Positions 1-5,847 of a DNA stretch of 42,103 nt are shown piece after piece. The notes under the pieces were generated by a model that was given only the letters and a program-made list of their open reading frames with translations, did not search any database and was not told where the DNA came from. The DNA is taken from the NCBI GenBank assembly GCA_022426185.1, contig JAKMEB010000024.1, positions 1 through 42,103 of the forward strand, in the 5' to 3' direction. This DNA comes from Schleiferiaceae bacterium. GTDB taxonomy: Bacteria; Bacteroidota; Bacteroidia; Flavobacteriales; Schleiferiaceae. The number at the start of each line of letters is the position of its first letter. The stretch's first letter is position 1. The translations under genes and the position numbers were made by a program.

Positions 1-5
1 CGGAT

Positions 6-722
6 TTATTTAACTGATTGACTTTGAAAATATTCATCAATGCGCTGTAGGGCATATAGTTCGTAATTCGAGGGTGCAAATATGTAGCTTTTTAGATGGT
101 TTGACAAGGCCTTTGCATCTCCACCGCAAATGAACACCCTATTTATGCCTGTTTCAACTTGAATAGCGCGAATCATTGCATCTATTTCAAGAGGTAATGC
201 AACATCAACTCCGGAACGCATACTTTCCTCCGTAGAGGCTCCTACCACGGGGGTTACGCTACTTTTCGAAAGATCCGGTAAGGCTGCTGTAAACGCGTGC
301 ATTGCCTTATAACGCATGGCCCAACCTGGAGAAATTGCACCACCAATGAAGGCTTCATTTTTAACAATATTATAAGTAATACACGTCCCCGCTACGACCG
401 TTATGAAATCCTGACGGTGCTCCAACCATTGCGCTGCTGAGAATAGCAATCGGTCTAAACCTAATGTTTCAGGCGTGACGTACGAAATTTTGAATGGCCA
501 TGGCGAATCAATAGTGATCCATTGAATGGTTTCGGGCCAATCTGTTGCGACTGCCCCACTTGCAATACCTATTGAACGCACATTGGAATGATTCCATTGC
601 GCATATACCTTCAGCGCTTGATCTACCTCTTGACTGTCAATCACATTGTGCTCGATCAGGTTGGCCCCATCAAATAAACCCATTTTTATGCGGGTGTTGC
701 CTATGTCTATGGTAATTAACAT
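6..722 (-). CDS. coaX: Type III pantothenate kinase (CoaX)
   Basis: Catalyses the first step of coenzyme A synthesis, ATP-dependent phosphorylation of pantothenate, in the cytosol. The 238-residue protein has the ASKHA phosphate motif IDIGNTRIK (residues 5-13), TPETLGLDR (83-91) and AGTCITYN followed by GGAISPGW (111-134), all type III hallmarks. I chose the ATG at 722 because the family starts directly before the DIGNT motif; an in-frame ATG at 749 would add nine residues with no family counterpart. Odd: the motif usually written DxGTxxTxD reads VAGTCITYN, so the first Asp is Val110 and the last is Asn118. The family assignment is secure from the fold motifs; activity is less certain. Confidence 0.93.
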   Translation of the reverse strand: MLITIDIGNTRIKMGLFDGANLIEHNVIDSQEVDQALKVYAQWNHSNVRSIGIASGAVATDWPETIQWITIDSPWPFKISYVTPETLGLDRLLFSAAQWLEHRQDFITVVAGTCITYNIVKNEAFIGGAISPGWAMRYKAMHAFTAALPDLSKSSVTPVVGASTEESMRSGVDVALPLEIDAMIRAIQVETGINRVFICGGDAKALSNHLKSYIFAPSNYELYALQRIDEYFQSQSVK

Positions 723-794
723 GGCTGCAAAGGTCGTTAAATCCTTCATCTAATGACAATTCACTGAGAGATTCTAATTTTTCATTGAATGTGC

Positions 795-824
795 TTTCAC
801 AATTCAATAGTAGATGTATATTTG
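795..824 (+). promoter_or_regulatory. Promoter of tRNA-Phe
   Basis: A TTTC at 795-798 (one mismatch to the Bacteroidota -33 TTTG) is followed after 18 bp by a perfect -7 box TATATTTG at 817-824. The expected start of transcription, about 4 nt after the box, lies a few bases before the tRNA. Confidence 0.75.
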
Positions 825-834
825 CCGCCCGGCA

Positions 835-910
835 GGTGATGTAGCTCAGTTGGTAGAGCAATGGATTGAAAATCCATGTGTCGGCGGTTCGATTCCGTCC
901 ATCACCACCA
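835..910 (+). tRNA. tRNA-Phe (GAA)
   Basis: A full cloverleaf can be drawn: 7-bp acceptor stem GGTGATG/CATCACC, D arm with GCTCAGTTGGTAGAGC, anticodon stem ATGGA/TCCAT enclosing loop TTGAAAA with anticodon GAA, and T arm with GGTTCGATTCC. Discriminator A is at 907 and the CCA end at 908-910 is encoded in the DNA. It stands alone on the plus strand with its own promoter and terminator. Confidence 0.97.
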
Positions 911-913
911 CCA

Positions 914-945
914 AAGCCCCTACAGTTTACTGAGGGGCTTTTTTT
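914..945 (+). terminator. Rho-independent terminator after tRNA-Phe
   Basis: AAGCCCCT at 914-921 pairs with AGGGGCTT at 933-940 around an 11-nt loop, followed by a T run to 945. It lies only 3 nt after the tRNA CCA end. Confidence 0.9.
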
Positions 946-993
946 ATGGCAATTAGCTTCCTTTTCTATCGCTAACATCAAGTCTATAAACAC

Positions 994-1032
994 CAAACTG
1001 GTAACCACACGACAATAGTGGTTACCAGCTTG
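994..1032 (-). terminator. Strong hairpin after the T9SS gene, probable terminator
   Basis: CTGGTAACCAC (998-1008) is perfectly complementary to GTGGTTACCAG (1018-1028) around a 9-nt loop, and pairing continues by CAA/TTG (994-996 with 1030-1032) after one mismatch. It lies about 25 nt beyond the stop codon of the minus-strand gene at 1057. Read on the minus strand, only a weak T-rich stretch follows, so it is an imperfect intrinsic terminator or a 3'-end stabilising hairpin. Confidence 0.6.
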
Positions 1033-1056
1033 AAGCTATGCTTATCCTTGTGCTGT

Positions 1057-2307
1057 TTAGTATTTAATCAAACGTATCGTTTGCTCGCTATTTCTCGACT
1101 GGATCTTAGCGAAATAGACTCCGGCCGATAGACCTGTTGCGTCAATGGTATGGATTTGGTTCGTACCGGCAGCTTGATACACCTGTTGCCCCTTTATGTC
1201 GTAGAGTTGAATAGTGTATGCCGCGGCATTAGAATTGCGGATAATCCATTGGTCTGCCGTTGGATTAGGATAAACGGACATCATCTCTTTTGACTCATCT
1301 TCGATTCCTATGGCCACATTCGCATACTTTATATCGTCAAAATAGAAGGTAGAAGCAGACGAACCATCGCCGGTGTTGGTACTGCCCGCAATGAAATCAA
1401 ATAACAGGGCCAACGATGGCATATCGGTCGGTGCATTGGTGAAATCAAATGATAGGGTTTCCCATTCTTCGGTTTTCGTTGTTTGAACACTGCGTTCTTC
1501 GCCCCAAAATGGCTTCTCAGCTTTTAACGTTACGTTCGTACCAATAGGGGCGGATGTCCAAACTTTCATGGTTACTATTGGATGATTCACAAAATCCAAA
1601 TTATTGGCAAAGGTGATTTTACTACCACCGTAAGGTGCGCCCAAATAACGTACGATCTTTCCAACGTTTGCACTGCCATTATCCGCATCTACATCGGGAT
1701 TGGGTAAACTGGTCATTATAGCGCTCTCGAAGTCAAAGAAATGACGGGCGGTAGTACCAGACTCAAAGGTAACAGGCAATCCGGTTCTTGGTGTTGCAAT
1801 TACACCTGCTACCTGCTCGATATCATCAATATAGAACGTGTTACCGCCACCTGGTGTAAACGGTTGTGGCATGATGACTAGATCCACACTACCTGTCGGT
1901 GCAGGGATTCCAAAGTCAAAAGTTAACGTTTCCCAAGCACCCGATACCGTTGTTACAGCATCCACCTCACTGGTGTAAGGACTTTCCAATTTAACTTTTA
2001 TTACTGTTCCCACGGGCTGCGTGGTATAAACTTTCATCGACAAAACACTAGATGAAGCGCTGGTGAAACTCAGTGAAGAAACGGAAGTTATTTTACCACC
2101 CGCCCATAAATCGGCTGCATTCACTTTAACAATCTTAGCCACATTTGAGCTCGTGTTTCCTACCGTGCTGGGATTAGATACAATCGTAAACGAGGCACCA
2201 TCGTAACCGACCATACCTGCAGTAGAGGATTCAAAATCAAAAGGGAAAGACTGCGCCGTTGCTACTAAAGATACTGCCATGAGCAGCGTAATCAATTTTG
2301 TTTTCAT
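1057..2307 (-). CDS. Secreted protein with duplicated beta-domain and T9SS type A sorting domain
   Basis: The 416-residue product has a signal peptide (residues 1-19, MKTKLITLLMAVSLVATAQ), which fixes the start at 2307 rather than the in-frame ATG at 2373. Two homologous modules follow, about 22-165 and 189-328. Each opens with F-DFES, contains a KIV...GGKIT segment, an S/T-MKV(Y/W)T stretch and WETL(T/S)FDF, and closes with FY(I/F)DDI, a layout seen in carbohydrate-binding-like beta-sandwiches. The last 72 residues (VYPNPTADQW, YDIKGQQVY, LSAGVYFAKI) are a type A T9SS C-terminal domain, so the protein should be exported through the Sec and type IX systems and anchored or released at the cell surface. 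No catalytic domain is visible; a glycan-binding role is only inferred. Confidence 0.85.
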   Translation of the reverse strand: MKTKLITLLMAVSLVATAQSFPFDFESSTAGMVGYDGASFTIVSNPSTVGNTSSNVAKIVKVNAADLWAGGKITSVSSLSFTSASSSVLSMKVYTTQPVGTVIKVKLESPYTSEVDAVTTVSGAWETLTFDFGIPAPTGSVDLVIMPQPFTPGGGNTFYIDDIEQVAGVIATPRTGLPVTFESGTTARHFFDFESAIMTSLPNPDVDADNGSANVGKIVRYLGAPYGGSKITFANNLDFVNHPIVTMKVWTSAPIGTNVTLKAEKPFWGEERSVQTTKTEEWETLSFDFTNAPTDMPSLALLFDFIAGSTNTGDGSSASTFYFDDIKYANVAIGIEDESKEMMSVYPNPTADQWIIRNSNAAAYTIQLYDIKGQQVYQAAGTNQIHTIDATGLSAGVYFAKIQSRNSEQTIRLIKY

Positions 2308-2486
2308 GTTAGATTTTAAGTTTAATGGTACAAGGTTATTCTCATATTTTGCTGAACTAAATGCCAGCAACATGGGTGGAAAAGGTAGTGAACTTTGAAC
2401 GGATTAGACGCGCTCGAGATGCAGCCCTAAATAGGCTTTGTTAACAACATTTGGGCACAAGTAACGAGGCATAGACGTAAACTTCG

Positions 2487-2494
2487 GAATTTTG
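2487..2494 (+). promoter_or_regulatory. Weak candidate -7 box for the small coiled-coil gene
   Basis: GAATTTTG differs by one base from TAnnTTTG and lies 21 bp before the ATG at 2516. No TTTG is present at the expected -33 position. A short inverted repeat ACCTG-taaag-CAGGT (2495-2509) follows directly, near the expected transcription start. Confidence 0.3.
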
Positions 2495-2515
2495 ACCTGT
2501 AAAGCAGGTACAACT

Positions 2516-2731
2516 ATGCACCCTTTAAAGAAAGATGAATTTAGGCTGGTGAATCGTATGCGTTTTGAAGTAAAAAACGTCATGGAGCACATCAACAGGG
2601 TCTCAGAGGAAAGCAATCGAATCAATTCTGATGAGATTGAGCGTCGCCTAAAAGTATTGACTGAATATTCAAGAGAATTGGCTCATCTCCAGAAAGCCAT
2701 CGAAATAGAAATTCAAAAAAATAGCTTGTAA
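2516..2731 (+). CDS. Small predicted coiled-coil protein, unknown function
   Basis: A 71-residue acidic/basic helical protein with no signal peptide and no Cys. Heptad-like spacing of Leu/Ile/Val (VKNVMEHINRV, IERRLKVLTEYSRELAHL) suggests one or two long helices and a coiled coil. I prefer the ATG at 2516; a TTG at 2492 in the same frame lies inside a candidate -7 box. It precedes the pirin gene by 71 bp, and an inverted repeat lies right after its stop codon. I do not recognise the family; it could be a small structural or regulatory protein. Confidence 0.6.
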   Translation: MHPLKKDEFRLVNRMRFEVKNVMEHINRVSEESNRINSDEIERRLKVLTEYSRELAHLQKAIEIEIQKNSL

Positions 2732-2738
2732 AGTGACT

Positions 2739-2768
2739 GCTCATAAACGAGCTGAACAATTTATGAGC
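2739..2768. promoter_or_regulatory. Inverted repeat between the small gene and pirin
   Basis: GCTCATAAA (2739-2747) and its exact complement TTTATGAGC (2760-2768) flank a 12-nt loop, starting 7 nt after the stop codon at 2731. No T run follows, so it is a weak terminator at best; an operator or processing hairpin is equally possible. Confidence 0.5.
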
Positions 2769-2771
2769 CGT

Positions 2772-2791
2772 ATTGTTGTTATAACAACAAT
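2772..2791. promoter_or_regulatory. Perfect 20-bp palindrome before pirin, operator candidate
   Basis: The half ATTGTTGTTA (2772-2781) is followed directly by its exact reverse complement (2782-2791), with no spacer. It ends 11 bp before the pirin ATG at 2803. A zero-loop palindrome is a poor RNA hairpin but a typical shape for a site bound by a dimeric regulator. Confidence 0.5.
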
Positions 2792-2802
2792 TAAAGGAAA
2801 CT

Positions 2803-3519
2803 ATGAAAACCGTTTTTCACTCACACCAATCCCGCGGCCATGCGAATCACGGCTGGCTGAACAGCTACCACAGCTTCAGCTTCGCCAACTATTTCAATGC
2901 GCAAAAAATGAACTTTGGCTTGCTTCGCGTGCTGAATGACGATACGGTGGCTCCAGGAATGGGTTTTGGGACCCACCCCCATGACAATATGGAGATCATC
3001 TCTATACCACTAAGTGGCGATTTAAAACACCGCGATTCCATGGGTAATGAGACAACAATCAAAGAAGGTGAGTTGCAGGTTATGAGTGCGGGGTCTGGAG
3101 TAACGCATAGCGAGTTCAACCCTAACCAAAGCAGCGAAGCGAAGTTTCTACAGATCTGGATCGTACCAAATAAACGAGATGTTTTGCCACGCTACGATCA
3201 GCAGCTACTTCCAGATCTCAGCAATAAGAACTATTTACATCAAGTACTGAGCCCTAATGCGGATGATGCCGGCGTATGGATTCACCAAAACGCTTGGTTC
3301 CACATCGGTCTTTTTGATGAGCAGGAGGTGGTCCAGTATCCATGGAAATCTCCAACAAATGGCCTTTATGCTTTTGTTTTAGAAGGTGAATTTGATTTAG
3401 GAGACCACACATTAGGTCATCGCGATGCACTTGGAATTTGGGATACAAACGAAATCACGATTAAAGCTACGGCCAAAGATTCAAGAATTTTATTGATTGA
3501 AGTGCCGCTGACCAACTAA
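2803..3519 (+). CDS. Pirin family protein (YhaK/YhhW-like bicupin)
   Basis: The 238-residue protein is a full-length pirin, a cytosolic two-cupin protein. The N-terminal cupin carries the metal-binding set seen in YhhW-type quercetinases: His58 and His60 in FGTHPHDNMEII, and His102 and Glu104 in GVTHSEFN. The opening motif GHANHGWLNSYHSFSFANYF is typical. Family members bind Fe or another metal and some have quercetin 2,3-dioxygenase activity; others act in redox sensing, so the true substrate is unknown. The start follows AAAGGAAACT, one of few Shine-Dalgarno-like stretches here. Two dyads upstream (2739-2768 and 2772-2791) suggest regulation. Confidence 0.9.
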   Translation: MKTVFHSHQSRGHANHGWLNSYHSFSFANYFNAQKMNFGLLRVLNDDTVAPGMGFGTHPHDNMEIISIPLSGDLKHRDSMGNETTIKEGELQVMSAGSGVTHSEFNPNQSSEAKFLQIWIVPNKRDVLPRYDQQLLPDLSNKNYLHQVLSPNADDAGVWIHQNAWFHIGLFDEQEVVQYPWKSPTNGLYAFVLEGEFDLGDHTLGHRDALGIWDTNEITIKATAKDSRILLIEVPLTN

Positions 3520-3554
3520 CACGCTCACTGTAAACTTTCTTAGTGCAGTACGGT

Positions 3555-3562
3555 TATCTTTG
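3555..3562 (+). promoter_or_regulatory. -7 box of the mevalonate gene pair
   Basis: TATCTTTG matches TAnnTTTG exactly and ends 19 bp before the ATG at 3582. It lies inside the possible upstream extension that would use GTG at 3543, which argues for the downstream start. Confidence 0.65.
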
Positions 3563-3581
3563 TCGTCATAATTACACCACC

Positions 3582-4913
3582 ATGAAACAGCCCATAAAAG
3601 GATTTTCAAAACTGAGCAAAGCCGCCAAACTTGAATGGCTCGTCAATAATAATTTCAAAGATGCTAATGATGCACGGTCCATATTCACCGCATATTGGCA
3701 CGAGGATAAAGCACTTCAAAAGCGTCACGATGAGTTCATTGAAAACACGATGAGCAATTATTACATGCCCTATGGTGTAGCACCCAATTTCCAAATCAAC
3801 GGCAAACTGTACACGATCCCTATGGCTATCGAAGAAAGTTCAGTGGTTGCTGCAGCTGCGAAGAGCGCAGCTTTTTGGATGGCTCGTGGCGGTTTCAAAA
3901 CGAGCGTGCTGGGTACACAGAAAATAGGCCACGTACATTTTATGTATTCGAGTGACGCAAGTGCTTTGAAGGAAGATTTCAGTTCCTTAGAGCAGCAATT
4001 ACGTGATGCAACAGCAGAACTTACTGCAAATATGGAGGCCCGAGGCGGCGGCATAACATCCATCCGACTTGTGGATGCGACCGACCGACTTGATGATTAT
4101 TATCAGCTTGAAGTTATTTTTGAGACTTGCGATTCCATGGGAGCCAATTTCATCAACTCTAACTTAGAGGAGATGGCAAAATCGTTGGAAAAATTCGCTC
4201 AAAACCACGAACGCCTAGATGCAAATGCGCTCGAGGTCGTAATGCGCATACTTAGTAATTACACGCCGAACTGTATTGTTCGAGCAAGCGTGAGCTGTCC
4301 TGTAGAAGAATTGGCTAGTGAAGGTGTTAGTGCAGAAGAATTTGCCCGTAAGTTCAAGCAAGCAATAGCTATTGCAAATGCGGAGCCCTACAGGGCAACA
4401 ACACATAACAAAGGCATCATGAACGGTATTGATGCTGTAATTATTGCCACCGGGAATGACTTCCGTGCCGTCGAAGCCGCTTGTCATACCCACGCGGCCC
4501 GCTCCGGCAGATACAAGAGCCTTACTGGCTGTGATGTGGAAGATGGTGTTTTCACCTTTTGGATTGAAATACCCTTATCGTTAGGCGTTGTCGGAGGGTT
4601 AACGAAGTTGCATCCGCTCGTGGTAAAAAGCCTTGAAATGTTAGGCAACCCAAATGCTGAAGAATTGATGGGGATTGTTGCGGTAAGCGGTCTTGCGCAG
4701 AATTTTGCTGCGTTACGAGCTTTAGTGACTACTGGTATTCAGAAAGGTCATATGAAAATGCACTTAATGAACATCTTAACGCAACTCGAAGCTACACCGG
4801 AAGAGAAAATTCATGTCGCAAACTATTTCAAAGACAAAGTCCCTCATCATAGAGAAGTAGTCAACTATTTTTGTGAATTACGCGGTATTCCCGTACCCAA
4901 AGTTGGTCGTTAA
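3582..4913 (+). CDS. Hydroxymethylglutaryl-CoA reductase, class II type
   Basis: The 443-residue protein interconverts HMG-CoA and mevalonate. Class II signatures are present: EESSVVAAAAKSA (84-96, catalytic Glu), NKGIMNGID (276-284, catalytic Lys277), ATGNDFRAVEA (289-299, catalytic Asp293) and KGHMKMH (388-394, catalytic His390). There is no membrane segment, so it is cytosolic. Although the class is often named degradative, in Flavobacteriia it is the biosynthetic enzyme of the mevalonate route to isoprenoids (established for the group). The start at 3582 follows the -7 box at 3555-3562; an upstream GTG start would overlap that box. A GHMP kinase follows after 3 nt. Confidence 0.93.
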   Translation: MKQPIKGFSKLSKAAKLEWLVNNNFKDANDARSIFTAYWHEDKALQKRHDEFIENTMSNYYMPYGVAPNFQINGKLYTIPMAIEESSVVAAAAKSAAFWMARGGFKTSVLGTQKIGHVHFMYSSDASALKEDFSSLEQQLRDATAELTANMEARGGGITSIRLVDATDRLDDYYQLEVIFETCDSMGANFINSNLEEMAKSLEKFAQNHERLDANALEVVMRILSNYTPNCIVRASVSCPVEELASEGVSAEEFARKFKQAIAIANAEPYRATTHNKGIMNGIDAVIIATGNDFRAVEAACHTHAARSGRYKSLTGCDVEDGVFTFWIEIPLSLGVVGGLTKLHPLVVKSLEMLGNPNAEELMGIVAVSGLAQNFAALRALVTTGIQKGHMKMHLMNILTQLEATPEEKIHVANYFKDKVPHHREVVNYFCELRGIPVPKVGR

Positions 4914-4916
4914 AAA

Positions 4917-5810
4917 GTGAAGGAATTCTATGCCCACGGGAAACTATTGCTCACTGGAGAATATGCCATTACCCAAGGTGCGGTAGGTTTAGCTGTACCA
5001 ACAGTGCTGGGTCAAAAGTTAACGGTACGATCTATTGACGCTCCTACCATTCATTGGCAAGCTTTTACCGTTGATGGAGACTGTTGGTTAGACGTTTTAC
5101 TGAACAGTGAACTTGATATTCTTAAAGCGAATCGTCAGCTCGAAGCAAAACATCTTGTAAAGCAGCTACAGATTTTAACTCATCACAGCGATCGGTTAAC
5201 GGGTGGACTACATTTTGAAACTCATTTAGAATTTGATCGCAGCTGGGGTTTGGGTTCCTCAAGCACATTTACGAGTCTTCTTGCACAATTTGCAGGGCTA
5301 GATCCATTAAAGACCCTTCATAAAGCACATGGCGGGAGCGGATATGATTTGGCCTGCGCAACTGCAGAAGGACCTATTGAATATCAAATCAAGGACGGTA
5401 CAGCGCTCGTCAGAGCTGCTGAATGGAATCCCGATTTTGCGGATGATCTTGCTTTTGTCTTCAGTGGTAAAAAACAACTGACTTCTGAAAGCTTAGCTCT
5501 GGTCCAGAAACGGCCGTTCAGTGCACAACAAATTCAGGAACTCAACCACCTGACCGCTGCTTTTAAAAACGCATCAACGATCGAAAAATTCGAATCAATC
5601 ATCCGAAAACACGAACAGCTCATTGGGGCACATTTAGGGCTTGAACCCGTTTGCAACAACCTCTTTGAAGGGTATGAAGGTGCAGTGAAAAGGCTGGGCG
5701 GCTGGGGCGGTGATTATGTGCTCGTTACGCGTTACTCTGAAAACAAAAAATGGCTCATGGATCGAGGCTTCGAGCAGGTTTTCCCGTTGAGAACTTTAGC
5801 ATTGCTCTAA
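4917..5810 (+). CDS. GHMP kinase of the GYDIA family
   Basis: A 297-residue small-molecule kinase starting with GTG 3 nt after the HMG-CoA reductase stop. It begins FYAHGKLLLTGEYAI, the usual N-terminus of mevalonate-pathway GHMP kinases. The ATP loop is SWGLGSSSTF (109-118) and the family motif reads GSGYDLA (140-146), where the named family has GYDIA. A Gly-rich C-terminal motif GGWGGDYVLV is present. Close coupling with HMG-CoA reductase points to mevalonate or phosphomevalonate phosphorylation, but which substrate it uses cannot be told from the sequence. Confidence 0.87.
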   Translation: MKEFYAHGKLLLTGEYAITQGAVGLAVPTVLGQKLTVRSIDAPTIHWQAFTVDGDCWLDVLLNSELDILKANRQLEAKHLVKQLQILTHHSDRLTGGLHFETHLEFDRSWGLGSSSTFTSLLAQFAGLDPLKTLHKAHGGSGYDLACATAEGPIEYQIKDGTALVRAAEWNPDFADDLAFVFSGKKQLTSESLALVQKRPFSAQQIQELNHLTAAFKNASTIEKFESIIRKHEQLIGAHLGLEPVCNNLFEGYEGAVKRLGGWGGDYVLVTRYSENKKWLMDRGFEQVFPLRTLALL

Positions 5811-5813
5811 ATG

Positions 5814-5843
5814 TTTACTAGGGCATAATTATTGGTAAATTTG
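5814..5843 (+). promoter_or_regulatory. Promoter of the PKD/T9SS gene, probably leaderless
   Basis: TTTA at 5814-5817 is followed after exactly 18 bp by a perfect -7 box TAAATTTG at 5836-5843. The box ends 4 bp before the ATG at 5848, so transcription should start at or next to the start codon. Confidence 0.7.
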
Positions 5844-5847
5844 AGCA

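Noticed and set aside
670-1008. Open frame of 112 codons on the minus strand
   Set aside because: It runs across coaX's 5' end, the tRNA-Phe gene and its terminator; the tRNA is certain, and the translation shows no family features.
2495-2509. ACCTG-taaag-CAGGT inverted repeat at the probable start of transcription of the small gene
   Set aside because: Arms of 5 bp are too short to claim as an operator or riboswitch without conservation data.
2733-2939. Open frame of 68 codons on the plus strand before pirin
   Set aside because: It crosses both dyads and overlaps the well-supported pirin start in another frame.
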